From positions 1 to 20,125 of the IMG/VR virus record IMGVR_UViG_3300022538_000264: a stretch of DNA of 20,125 bases. One strand, given 5' to 3'. A program made the position numbers and the translations under genes. Shown here piece by piece: positions 6,942-14,107 of the stretch (positions are counted from its first letter, which is position 1; each line of letters begins with the position of its first letter). The DNA is from a virus. The notes beneath the pieces are model-generated. The model ran no database searches and was not told the DNA's origin. It saw nothing but the letters and a program-made list of their open reading frames with translations.

Positions 6942-7214
6942 TTATCTCTGTATACTGTTTATCCCTTTAATTATAGCCCTATATATTTTTGCTTGCTGTT
7001 GGCAAATCTTTTTTTCTTTCTTTGCTAATTCACCGCAATGCAAATCCGATGTTTTCTCACCCCAAGTGTTTATACCGGATTTAGCTGTCGCAAGCTCTCT
7101 TTTATAAAAGTTCACCATTGTATCAACAAGATACCCGCCGTCCATCTTTTGATGTTTTACATATAGGTTCTTTGTCAATTCTAATATTTTTGAATATGGA
7201 TCTATATACTTCAT
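6942..7214 (-). CDS. Unknown protein in the Rha operon
   Basis: 90 aa, starting MKYIDPYSKILELTKNLYVK. Helical and basic, with KKEKKICQQQAKIYRAIIKG near the end. The start has a GGAGA box and overlaps the Rha stop as ATGA, so the two are translationally coupled. No known family seen. Co-expression with the regulator suggests a partner role, but that is inference only. Confidence 0.7.
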   Translation of the reverse strand: MKYIDPYSKILELTKNLYVKHQKMDGGYLVDTMVNFYKRELATAKSGINTWGEKTSDLHCGELAKKEKKICQQQAKIYRAIIKGINSIQR

Positions 7215-7870
7215 TTGATCTCCTTTGTTTCAAAGAGAGGCTTTAATATTGTCTGGATTTCTTTGTACTGTTTATCCATTTCAAGGAGAGGTTTAATAAA
7301 GGCTTCAGCCTGTTCTACTCGTTTTAATTCATCAGGTGTTAAATCGTCTCTGAAGTTTTCGCTGTAGTCAGATGCACATTGGTTCCGACCTGCTCTCCAT
7401 GTGTTCTGTTTATCTTTCAATCCGACAAGATCATAAACCATGTTTGTATAAAGACTATAGGCATGTCCGTGTGTTCTTTTTGGCTCTCCTGACTCCTGTA
7501 CTGCATCGGTTAGGGATTTACGGGTCTCAATGCCTATTGCTCTTGTTATCTCCTGTTTCTGAATATAGTCCCTCATCTTGAAGAACTCTTTTACAAGCTT
7601 CTTTTTAAACTTCTTCACCTTGTCGCTGTTCTTCATAAAGGTTGTAAGTAATGTGGCTTGCTGTTCATTCAGCATATACAGAGTCTTAGGCCTCCCACCT
7701 GACTTTTCGGGTTTAGTGATTTCAAATCGCATAACCCCAAACTCTTCAAGATCCTTATAATGATTAGTTATCAATCTTGTAATAGATCTTCTTTCTATGT
7801 CTGCCAACAATGCCAGACCCTCAGAATCAATAAAACACTTCTTGTTCTCTACTTTTATTATATCACTCAT
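7211..7870 (-). CDS. Rha family phage regulatory protein
   Basis: 219 aa. The first half matches the Rha (phage_pRha) pattern: DSEGLALLADIERRSITRLI (about residues 16-35), then FEITKPEKSGGRPKTLYMLN, then EQQATLLTTFMKNSDKVKKF (about 69-88) and LVKEFFKMRDYI. A second helical domain follows (about 125-215, HAYSLYTNMVYDLVGL, LTPDELKRVEQAEAFIKPLL). Rha proteins are phage regulators linked to control of lytic growth in hosts with altered IHF; the exact target here is unknown. The start ATG lies exactly 6 nt after a TATAAT with no ribosome binding site, suggesting a leaderless mRNA. It is transcribed away from the plus-strand gene cluster. Confidence 0.85.
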   Translation of the reverse strand: MSDIIKVENKKCFIDSEGLALLADIERRSITRLITNHYKDLEEFGVMRFEITKPEKSGGRPKTLYMLNEQQATLLTTFMKNSDKVKKFKKKLVKEFFKMRDYIQKQEITRAIGIETRKSLTDAVQESGEPKRTHGHAYSLYTNMVYDLVGLKDKQNTWRAGRNQCASDYSENFRDDLTPDELKRVEQAEAFIKPLLEMDKQYKEIQTILKPLFETKEIK

Positions 7871-7876
7871 AGTATG

Positions 7877-7906
7877 ATTATACAGTTATGTGTTATTTCA
7901 CGTCAA
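7877..7906 (-). promoter_or_regulatory. Rha promoter (TTGACG-N18-TATAAT)
   Basis: Minus strand -35 TTGACG (7901-7906) and -10 TATAAT (7877-7882), spacing 18. The ATG follows after 6 nt, so +1 should fall on the start codon. An ATAACACA motif (7889-7896) lies in the spacer. Confidence 0.7.
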
Positions 7907-7919
7907 TGTTATTATTGAC
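7902..7919. promoter_or_regulatory. Inverted repeat GTCAAT-N6-ATTGAC over both -35 boxes
   Basis: The arms 7902-7907 and 7914-7919 are perfect and cover parts of the -35 boxes of the two divergent promoters. It could be an operator for a shared repressor, or simply the by-product of two back-to-back -35 elements. Confidence 0.4.
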
Positions 7920-7943
7920 ACTTTATGCATGATTCTGTATAAT
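7915..7943 (+). promoter_or_regulatory. Consensus sigma-70 promoter for the plus-strand cluster
   Basis: TTGACA (7915-7920), 17 nt, TATAAT (7938-7943): a full match to the consensus with ideal spacing. Expected start near 7950, giving a leader of about 75 nt before the ATG at 8026. Confidence 0.85.
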
Positions 7944-7977
7944 TTATTTAGGTGTGATTTTAAATCGCATCTTGAAG

Positions 7978-8000
7978 GTTAATCACTTGAAATGATTAAC
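7978..8000 (+). promoter_or_regulatory. Hairpin in the 5' leader of the plus-strand cluster
   Basis: GTTAATCA (7978-7985), 7-nt loop, TGATTAAC (7993-8000): a perfect 8-bp stem located 25 nt before the start codon. It could stabilise the mRNA or be a protein site; there is no U-run, so it is not an intrinsic terminator. Confidence 0.5.
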
Positions 8001-8025
8001 TCAACAATGAGTAAAAGGAGAGATT

Positions 8026-8292
8026 ATGATACCAATACATTTTAAAGAGGCAACCATTGAATTAAAAAAGCCTCCAACAATGACAGATGAAGAATGTTCA
8101 AGCCTGTGGATATATAGCCAGAATGGGACATGTATAAGTTTGTGGACAACTTCACTATGGGAAAGGATAATGTTTCTATTTCATGGGCATGTATGGATAG
8201 GGATAATGTCAGGGGATACACAACCCCCTATATGGCTTGATTCTAAAAATTCATTATTTGAAAAACCAAAGAAAAACAGCCGTAGTGTTTAG
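8026..8292 (+). CDS. Small conserved-looking phage protein, unknown function
   Basis: 88 aa, starting MIPIHFKEATIELKKPPTMT. The ATG has an AAAAGGAG box. The pattern M.PI.FKEA, MTDEECSSL, then a hydrophobic SLWERIMFLFHGHVWIGIMS (about residues 44-63) followed by GDTQPPIWLD (about 64-73) recalls a family of small proteins with no known function seen in phages and plasmids of several phyla; this comes from memory, not a search. The hydrophobic part is short and contains charges, so membrane insertion is uncertain. First gene of the plus-strand cluster, expressed from a consensus promoter, so probably made early and strongly. Confidence 0.75.
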   Translation: MIPIHFKEATIELKKPPTMTDEECSSLWIYSQNGTCISLWTTSLWERIMFLFHGHVWIGIMSGDTQPPIWLDSKNSLFEKPKKNSRSV

Positions 8293-8306
8293 GCAAGGAG
8301 CTAATT

Positions 8307-8486
8307 ATGAAAACAAGAAAAGTTAAAGTAAAAAAGATTAAAATGTCTCTACGGGATCTATTCGCTTGTCATGCAATTTCTGTAGGGATTCTTTCAGACA
8401 AAAAGACAACTTATTACACTTATTGTGATGCGGCTAAACAGGCTTACGAAATCGCTGACGCGCTCATTGATGCGAGAAAAGGATAA
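8307..8486 (+). CDS. Small basic protein, unknown
   Basis: 59 aa, starting MKTRKVKVKKIKMSLRDLFA. The ATG at 8307 has an AAGGAG box 6 nt upstream and follows the previous stop by 14 nt. The first 12 residues are strongly basic. The rest (RDLFACHAISVGILSDKKTT, CDAAKQAYEIADALIDARKG) is helical. A basic N-terminal tail could bind nucleic acid, but nothing more can be said. Confidence 0.62.
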   Translation: MKTRKVKVKKIKMSLRDLFACHAISVGILSDKKTTYYTYCDAAKQAYEIADALIDARKG

Positions 8487-8490
8487 TATT

Positions 8491-8637
8491 ATGGATAATA
8501 AAAGATGGAGCAGATTGCATGATGAGAAAGAGCGTCTTGAATCTGAAATTGAAGCTTTGGTTAATAAATTATCATCAAAAGAAGTGGAACTGGTAGAAGT
8601 TAATCAGGATCTCGATGATTTTAACATTGAAAAGTAG
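8491..8637 (+). CDS. Small coiled-coil protein, unknown
   Basis: 48 aa, starting MDNKRWSRLHDEKERLESEI. The start at 8491 is preferred over an upstream in-frame ATG at 8425, because it follows the previous stop by 4 nt and has an AAAGGA box. Residues about 8-45 form one heptad-like helix (EKERLESEIEALVNKLSSKE, then LVEVNQDLDDFN), so it probably forms a dimeric coiled coil. Confidence 0.68.
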   Translation: MDNKRWSRLHDEKERLESEIEALVNKLSSKEVELVEVNQDLDDFNIEK

Positions 8638-8668
8638 TATTTAGTTATCAAATATAAGGTGGTAGAGA

Positions 8669-8845
8669 ATGAGTGAAGAACAAAAAGAAAAATGTCCTAA
8701 ATGTGGCGCTGATGTCAGATATTATCATTTAAGTACAAGGATGACGGGTACGATGTGGACTGCAACCGATGTTAGATGTTCAAAGAAATGTTCTGGGTTT
8801 GATATAATTAGGCATATTGATCACGCCCCGACTAAAAATCAATAA
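8669..8845 (+). CDS. Small zinc-ribbon protein
   Basis: 58 aa, starting MSEEQKEKCPKCGADVRYYH. It has CPKC (C9, C12) and a second pair CSKKC (C37, C41), a treble-cleft or zinc-ribbon-like arrangement. Zinc-ribbon proteins of this size occur widely in phages as nucleic-acid or protein adaptors. The ATG has a GGTGG-type box. No specific family seen. Confidence 0.68.
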   Translation: MSEEQKEKCPKCGADVRYYHLSTRMTGTMWTATDVRCSKKCSGFDIIRHIDHAPTKNQ

Positions 8846-8879
8846 TACAATCTAACTACTAAGAGATTAAGGAGAGGAT

Positions 8880-9041
8880 ATGAGAATCTTTAAATTGGTG
8901 ATTGCCTTTATCTTGATCGCTTTAGGGGTTGCAATAGCTGTAATCTCTGTTTTTGGGATATTTACTCATATAGAGGGATCATCTGAAGCGTGCACTACTG
9001 GCGTTTTAATTGCTGGGATAGGATTTATTATAAAACTATAG
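8880..9041 (+). CDS. Small membrane protein with two TM segments
   Basis: 53 aa, starting MRIFKLVIAFILIALGVAIA. Two hydrophobic stretches: about residues 4-27 and about 38-52 (CTTGVLIAGIGFIIK). The start has an AAGGAGAGGAT box. A short hairpin membrane protein could act as a superinfection-exclusion protein or a holin-like protein; no evidence in the sequence favours one. It lies in an early-type cluster rather than in a lysis module, which argues somewhat against a holin. Confidence 0.6.
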   Translation: MRIFKLVIAFILIALGVAIAVISVFGIFTHIEGSSEACTTGVLIAGIGFIIKL

Positions 9042-9067
9042 AGCTAACTATTATTAAGGAGAGATAT

Positions 9068-9295
9068 ATGATTGATTTTGATGATACTGTAAAAGAAATT
9101 CTTGGTAGGCCTAATTTTACTTGCGCAAAGATTGCAGAAAGATTGAGGGGTAAAGGCTTAGTTATAGAAAATAAATCAGAAGCAGAACAGGCAAATGTTT
9201 TATACTGGCTTTTAACTATGTATGAAAAGCATGGTTGTGAATGGAGGACTGAAGGGGATAAGTTTCTTAATGATCCTGATTCCGTAATAGCATAA
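9068..9295 (+). CDS. Small soluble protein, unknown
   Basis: 75 aa, starting MIDFDDTVKEILGRPNFTCA. The start at 9068 is chosen because it has an AAGGAGAG box; an in-frame upstream ATG at 8990 lies inside the previous gene. Helical with a central IAERLRGKGLVIENKSEAEQ and an end YEKHGCEWRTEGDKFL. It resembles small helix-rich proteins with a wHTH-like pattern (a helix, a LRGKGL turn, then a helix), which is only a weak hint. Last gene of the plus-strand cluster; a strong hairpin follows 17 nt later. Confidence 0.68.
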   Translation: MIDFDDTVKEILGRPNFTCAKIAERLRGKGLVIENKSEAEQANVLYWLLTMYEKHGCEWRTEGDKFLNDPDSVIA

Positions 9296-9311
9296 TAATC
9301 CAATCACTTAC

Positions 9312-9354
9312 TAACTATACGGCCTGACTTATTAAAAGTTAGGCCGTATAGTTA
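9312..9354. terminator. Long hairpin between convergent genes, probable bidirectional terminator
   Basis: Arms 9312-9328 and 9338-9354 form a 17-bp stem (one G-T pair), loop TTATTAAAA. It lies between the ends of the plus-strand cluster and the HNH gene and overlaps the HNH stop codon. Neither side has a clear T-run, so termination strength is uncertain; blocking antisense read-through or protecting 3' ends are alternatives. Confidence 0.6.
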
Positions 9355-9996
9355 TAGTTGTATCCCTAATTCATTACAAATATATTTTAATTTTTCTTGC
9401 CAACCTTCCTGGAGATGATTTGATTTCTTTATATTGGCATCCCTGGTTAATGGTTGTAGATTCCTGTAGTTAAAACAAACTAATTGATGATCTTCCAGGA
9501 GAAAATTGAAATAGTCATAAGGGATTATATGATCAATTGTGTGGATCTTTTCATCATATCCGATAGATACAAGGTAATCATAAGCTTGCTTTCCTGTACA
9601 GCCTAATAGCCTGTTTATAACTACAGCCCTATCACCTTTCTTGTATTTAATGGCTTTCCTTAATGCGATCCTGGCATCTTCTTTAATTCTGAAAGCTTCA
9701 TCATTCTTTAATCTGTCTTTTCTTTTTTGGTATAATCTCGCTTTATTCTCTTGATGCCATTTAGCACCATTTTTTTTATATTGGCCTTTATTCTCTACGT
9801 AATAATCCTCATGATACTTTTTATATCTTTTCTGCTGACATTTTTTACAGGTAGCCCTATATCTTCTATAAGAATACTCCCTATCACCTTGTTTATGGTT
9901 TGATATGAAAATATGGTAATTATCAACGCTTTGCTCTACCTGGCAAACTTTACATTTAATTTCTGTAATTCCTACTGTTCTATCTTTTATATCCAT
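9352..9996 (-). CDS. Free-standing HNH homing-type endonuclease
   Basis: 214 aa from the preferred start. Zinc-binding pairs CKVC (15, 18) and CKKC (50, 53) precede a basic helical linker (about 55-125). The HNH core is at about 153-195: TIDHIIPYDYFNFLLEDHQL with D155-H156, then N179 and the end DANIKKSN. Such enzymes nick or cut DNA and often move between phage genomes. It lies between the MuF-like head gene and the plus-strand island. An upstream in-frame ATG at 10026 lacks a ribosome binding site; the ATG at 9994-9996 lies exactly 6 nt after a TATAAT with a TTGATA -35, so a leaderless mRNA from this start is likely. The 11 stop-side bases are part of a hairpin. Confidence 0.82.
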   Translation of the reverse strand: MDIKDRTVGITEIKCKVCQVEQSVDNYHIFISNHKQGDREYSYRRYRATCKKCQQKRYKKYHEDYYVENKGQYKKNGAKWHQENKARLYQKRKDRLKNDEAFRIKEDARIALRKAIKYKKGDRAVVINRLLGCTGKQAYDYLVSIGYDEKIHTIDHIIPYDYFNFLLEDHQLVCFNYRNLQPLTRDANIKKSNHLQEGWQEKLKYICNELGIQL

Positions 9997-10002
9997 AGCA
10001 AT

Positions 10003-10031
10003 ATTATATGACATAAACGACATCATATCAA
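10003..10031 (-). promoter_or_regulatory. HNH gene promoter (TTGATA-N17-TATAAT), leaderless
   Basis: Minus strand -35 TTGATA (10026-10031), 17 nt, -10 TATAAT (10003-10008), then 6 nt to ATG 9994-9996. It starts inside the end of the MuF-like gene, so the HNH gene can be expressed on its own. Confidence 0.7.
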
Positions 10032-11152
10032 CTAACGATTCTACCGCTCTTATTAAACTTTAAATTGTGAGTTTTCATCCAGTCATTGAAGTTCTTATAT
10101 GTTGCCTCTTCAATCTCCCCTGTAACAGGGTTCCTTCCTGTTCGCCGCCCTGGTGGGGTATCTGGAACTACGTCTATTGACCGTCCCCTATCCTGGATGT
10201 CCCACCTTGCTACTCCAGAATTCCCTATAATCATAACTTTTAATCCCCCTGGATAAATAAAAGGCTTATCACATTCAACTTCCTGGCCATCAATTTGTGC
10301 TGACTGTTCCCGGGTTCTATTGTCCAGAGTCTCTATTGCTTTCCGTTTTAGCTCCAACCCTGCATCAATAGCGGCCTGTGTGTTGGCAAACGCTCCGCTG
10401 TTCATATTTCTTGCGCCCTCTGTTCTGGCTATCCTCAGAGCGTTTGAAGCTGATACTTCCATTCTCTCTTTTACATCTGAGGCAATATCTTTGAATACTT
10501 TCTGCAAGTCTTTTGCAGTTTTTACAGATGACTGGCCTTTCAATAATCCTTGTGTAATAACTTCCTGTAATTTCAAGAGGTCTTTTATTCTGTTGTCATT
10601 TAATGTTTTAGCAAGAGTTCCATGTTTTGGGAATAACGGTTTTAAGGCTTTCTTTTGTGCTTTTGATAGGCTATCCCATACTTTAGGTGTGCCTAATACT
10701 GAGGATTCAATAGTTGCTTTATTCAGGACTGCGAAATACTGGAAATCTTTAACTCCCTTGAATGCATCAGCAGAGAACCAGTTAACAGCATACATATTTT
10801 CATAATATTCATTGCTGATCGCCAGTGTGGATGATTCTACCTGTAGCAATCCTGCTTTTCCTGCAGCTTTGTTATATATGGCTGCTATCTGCGATTTGAG
10901 GGAGGCTAAACGGTTAAACTTCACGATCTCATTGTAATAATCTTCTGGCTTAACACCGGTTAAAAACTTCGTTCTGATTGCTTCAAGCTCTTTGGTTATA
11001 TCCTGCCATGCTTTTTTATACTGGTCTGTGATTTTCTTAGAGATCCCGGCTGGAACAGGATTCCCGTCTTTATCCCAGTTCCAGGCACCGATTAAATCCT
11101 GAGTTCTTTGTGTTGATATTTCCTGTAGTTCCTCAAGTGTTGATCCTGCCAT
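10028..11152 (-). CDS. MuF-like minor head protein (head morphogenesis)
   Basis: 374 aa. The MuF domain is at about residues 200-330: SVKTAKDLQKVFKDIASDVK, then SNALRIARTEGARNMNSGAF, then KAIETLDNRTREQSAQIDGQ and the following strand. The motif RTEGARN and the LDNRTR.QSAQ.DGQ segment are hallmarks. MuF proteins sit inside the head near the portal and are ejected or help head assembly. The start overlaps the portal stop (TAATG). The order TerL, portal, MuF is standard; the scaffold should follow directly but is 3.4 kb away behind the inserted island. There is no C-terminal toxin domain; the protein ends after a short basic tail. Confidence 0.9.
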   Translation of the reverse strand: MAGSTLEELQEISTQRTQDLIGAWNWDKDGNPVPAGISKKITDQYKKAWQDITKELEAIRTKFLTGVKPEDYYNEIVKFNRLASLKSQIAAIYNKAAGKAGLLQVESSTLAISNEYYENMYAVNWFSADAFKGVKDFQYFAVLNKATIESSVLGTPKVWDSLSKAQKKALKPLFPKHGTLAKTLNDNRIKDLLKLQEVITQGLLKGQSSVKTAKDLQKVFKDIASDVKERMEVSASNALRIARTEGARNMNSGAFANTQAAIDAGLELKRKAIETLDNRTREQSAQIDGQEVECDKPFIYPGGLKVMIIGNSGVARWDIQDRGRSIDVVPDTPPGRRTGRNPVTGEIEEATYKNFNDWMKTHNLKFNKSGRIVS

Positions 11153-12501
11153 TATTCAGTCTCATCAAATGTTATTGTATTTTGCGGCAATTCACCTTTC
11201 AATAATTCAAGTTCTTTTTCTGCATCCGGTATTAAATCTTTCGGTAAAAACTTAATAGCAGATTCTCTTGATATTATTCCTGTTAGTAGCTGTAATATTT
11301 CTGCCTTTGCTTTTACATCTACCGGAATGTTCCTTTTTGATGTAATGACAGCTTTATAGTCTTCAATGGCAATAGATGCAGTAGAAGCATTATACAGGTC
11401 CCCATACAGTTGTAATCTCCTATCTAATCCTTGCGAAAAATAGGTTTGTATTTGCGATGCTTTAAATTCCATCCCGATTAGCTTAAATGCAATAGCTATT
11501 CCTGACTGGTCACCATTTGCAAAACTTTCGGCTGTCATATCCGGGTCTTTTATTGATTTGTGGAATAATCTTTCAAACCTATCCATTAAATCACTGTAAA
11601 ATTCCTTTATCCCTCCGAACTCTTTTTGCAGATATTCTGGCCAGTGACTTACCTCTTCGCCTAATTCGTCGAGTATGCTTATTTCTCCATCGCTTAGCTT
11701 CTTTGCTAATGCATCCGTAACCTTTTTCCCAAAGAGCATAATCATTGCGTTGAAGCGATCTACCTCATTTAGTGATTTTGATAGTACTTCATCATGAGCA
11801 TCTATCAAGCTTTTCTCTGCTTCAAAATATGCCAATGACCGGCGGTTTGATCTAAAGACATTAACCGGGACTATTTTATATGGATATCTGGTTTCTTCAT
11901 CTTCCCTCATCCACACATCAGAGTCTTTCTTTTTAATCCATGTCTCTTTAAACTCAGGGTAATATATATCTGCTGTAATGGTCTCTTTCTGCTCTGTAAA
12001 ATGGATAGCTGATAATAGCTCTTTCTTAAGATCGGTTGAATGATTAAGCAATATCTCTGAGTTAGGGACAATTTTGTATTCGGCTGTTAATAGCCCTCCT
12101 GGAAGATTCTTTCTGTCAGAAGTCCACCATAATTCATATGATTCACCTTGGTTTAACGATTCTTCATAAAGTTCTGAATTCTCCAGGTCTACTTTATTGT
12201 ATGTGTCCATTGCATCCATATAAGCGATAAAGGGGTCAACAGTTGCTGATACCTCTTCTTTAACTTCTACCTCTTCGTATGAGGTTTTAACATCCCCGGC
12301 CCGTCCAGCATATCCGGCCATGTCTTCAACGGCTGATTTAGCCAAAGGTGTCGGGATTCTATTGTCAGGAGCTTTTCCGGCTTTCTTGTCCAGAATCGCA
12401 GGATTATTCCCGATGACATACCGCTCATTCTCTGCTATTGTCATGCGCTTTGATTTCATCGCACCATATAATTTATCTAATTCTTTGCTATTTACAGCCA
12501 T
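11152..12501 (-). CDS. Portal protein (SPP1 gp6-like)
   Basis: 449 aa, starting MAVNSKELDKLYGAMKSKRM with an AAAGGGG box. It matches the SPP1 gp6 family pattern: N-terminal YVIGNNPAI and NRIPTPLAKSAVEDMAGYAG (about residues 27-66), a central strand block with EETRYPYKIVPVNVFRSNRR (about 205-225), and the conserved helical stem SGIAIAFKLIGMEFKASQI (about 335-353). The portal is the dodecameric DNA gate at one vertex, powered by TerL during packaging. Between TerL (11 nt away) and the MuF-like gene. Length is normal for the family (about 450-500). Confidence 0.9.
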   Translation of the reverse strand: MAVNSKELDKLYGAMKSKRMTIAENERYVIGNNPAILDKKAGKAPDNRIPTPLAKSAVEDMAGYAGRAGDVKTSYEEVEVKEEVSATVDPFIAYMDAMDTYNKVDLENSELYEESLNQGESYELWWTSDRKNLPGGLLTAEYKIVPNSEILLNHSTDLKKELLSAIHFTEQKETITADIYYPEFKETWIKKKDSDVWMREDEETRYPYKIVPVNVFRSNRRSLAYFEAEKSLIDAHDEVLSKSLNEVDRFNAMIMLFGKKVTDALAKKLSDGEISILDELGEEVSHWPEYLQKEFGGIKEFYSDLMDRFERLFHKSIKDPDMTAESFANGDQSGIAIAFKLIGMEFKASQIQTYFSQGLDRRLQLYGDLYNASTASIAIEDYKAVITSKRNIPVDVKAKAEILQLLTGIISRESAIKFLPKDLIPDAEKELELLKGELPQNTITFDETE

Positions 12502-12512
12502 TATTTACCCCT

Positions 12513-13763
12513 TTAATGGAATGATTGCTCACTTGTATAATATCGCCTTTTTACTAAACTAGCAAACGAATCGGGAGCGTCATCATGCCCTGCATTCTCG
12601 TTATAGTCCATTATTTCAGCTATATATTCAGGATCACCTTGTTCAAGATCAAATATAACATCTTTCCAGCGTGCTTTCCCATATGTAGATATTTTATAGT
12701 ATTTATTCATTCCTTCATGATATCCGGTTCCCGAAATGCTTGTTAATCTGGATAGATCTTTTCGCAAGAATCCTTTATCTGCATTATTCTCACAGTCATA
12801 ACTATGGCACTGGAAACGCTCCATTTTAGACACTATCTGATTGTAATGGTTCTCAATGTGGCCTTCCATCATCCAGCCGACAACGTACAGTTTGCCGTCA
12901 ACTTCTGCAATTATAGTTAATGCGGTCCTATCTTCTCCACCATATGCAGCATCTATGTGAGCTAACGCCCTCGACCCTTCCGGGAATTTGCCATATTTAG
13001 GCTCTGGGAATAATATATCACCATCTGCTATATGTTTTAATTCATAGTTAGCAGCAAATAAAGAACCTGGCATGGCTGCTTTTCTCTCTGCTATAACTTC
13101 AGGGCTTAATATCCCGGTTTGATAGACTGTATGAGTCTTGGGTTTCGGCATAATTGAGAAAGCATCGTCTTTATGCCACGGAGTCCCTGTATTGAATATA
13201 TTGTGGTTCTCTTCTGAGGCTATATTGATTAGTTCGTTGTATTGGCTTTTTGTCTCTTCCCTTGCGGCAGTAGACACCCGGTCTTTTACTGTTACAATAT
13301 CATCAGTAAAAACAGAACCATGTTTTCCGGTAATTGATGATTTCAGACCCATTCCTAATAATTGTCGACCCATTGCCCCCTGGTAAGAGGATAGCTCGTA
13401 TTCGTTTGTATTATCTATAACCGGGTTCGGAAATATCCCGTAGATTGATTTATACAGTGTCTGTACCACTGGTTTTTGTATGTTCCTGGATACAGAAATG
13501 ATAACATCTTTTACATCTTCTGACGTTTTTCTCAGGAATAGTACATTATCTTTTGGTTTTGATATTACCCATAATGTAAGAGCAACAATTAGACATGTAG
13601 TTTTATATGATCCTCGATGAGCCTGTAGTGTAGCATTTTCTTTCATCAAGAGCATTTGGATTATCCAATCTTTGTGAAGATCTTCTCTTAGTTTTGTATA
13701 TCCGAGTGTATGAGCAAACGGGATAGGATTATCTAATATCTGTGATAATAGTTTTATGCTCAT
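12513..13763 (-). CDS. terL: Terminase large subunit (TerL)
   Basis: 416 aa. ATPase domain: Walker A-like HRGSYKTT (residues 49-56), Walker B VFTDD (151-155), coupling motif NTGTPWHKDD (191-200). Nuclease domain, RNase H-like: D271 in HIDAAYGGED, a second site in YDCENNADKG (322-331), and HDDAPDS near the end (393-399). TerL pumps DNA into the head and cuts the concatemer. It overlaps TerS as ATGA. The Walker A has Tyr in place of the usual Gly/Ala/Ser (GSYKTT), still compatible with a P-loop that has K54-T55. Length is somewhat short but all key residues are present. Confidence 0.93.
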   Translation of the reverse strand: MSIKLLSQILDNPIPFAHTLGYTKLREDLHKDWIIQMLLMKENATLQAHRGSYKTTCLIVALTLWVISKPKDNVLFLRKTSEDVKDVIISVSRNIQKPVVQTLYKSIYGIFPNPVIDNTNEYELSSYQGAMGRQLLGMGLKSSITGKHGSVFTDDIVTVKDRVSTAAREETKSQYNELINIASEENHNIFNTGTPWHKDDAFSIMPKPKTHTVYQTGILSPEVIAERKAAMPGSLFAANYELKHIADGDILFPEPKYGKFPEGSRALAHIDAAYGGEDRTALTIIAEVDGKLYVVGWMMEGHIENHYNQIVSKMERFQCHSYDCENNADKGFLRKDLSRLTSISGTGYHEGMNKYYKISTYGKARWKDVIFDLEQGDPEYIAEIMDYNENAGHDDAPDSFASLVKRRYYTSEQSFH

Positions 13764-14107
13764 TTGCTTTCATATAACTTCTGGAGCTTATCTAATACTG
13801 ATTCATCAATACTATGCGCTATCTCTTGCTTATCTTTCCACCCGAGCTGCTTAAGAGAAAATATAGCTACTGAACTATTTAATACATTATAGAGTCCTAA
13901 CTTTTCCAGTTGAACCTCTTTTTTTTGCATCAGCATTTTTATAGAGTCAGATAACTCGGTACAGGTATTTGCAAGTTCATACATATATTTCCAGTTCCAT
14001 TTGTTTAAATAACAGACTTCTTTAAATATAGGGATGTCTTCATTCTTAGTATAAACCTCGATAATTTTAGATATTTCTAATGGGTTATACTTTTTCGGAC
14101 GTGCCAT
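13760..14107 (-). CDS. terS: Terminase small subunit (TerS)
   Basis: 115 aa, starting MARPKKYNPLEISKIIEVYT with a GAGGTGG box. N-terminal basic helix-turn-helix segment (residues about 8-45), a central helical oligomerisation part, and a C-terminal motif AIFSLKQLGWKDKQE (about 81-95), which is common in small terminase subunits. TerS recognises the packaging site on DNA and delivers it to TerL, which follows with an ATGA overlap. It overlaps the end of the PLD-like gene by 23 nt. Confidence 0.82.
   Translation of the reverse strand: MARPKKYNPLEISKIIEVYTKNEDIPIFKEVCYLNKWNWKYMYELANTCTELSDSIKMLMQKKEVQLEKLGLYNVLNSSVAIFSLKQLGWKDKQEIAHSIDESVLDKLQKLYESK

Noticed and set aside
7992-8045. Short upstream frame overlapping the 88-aa gene start
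   Set aside because: 17 codons, no ribosome binding site, and its start lies in the hairpin; too weak to list as a gene.
10320-10805. Plus-strand open frame of 161 codons
   Set aside because: It lies wholly inside the MuF-like gene on the opposite strand and reads as low-complexity Ser/Phe/Leu-rich sequence; the minus-strand gene has clear domain motifs.
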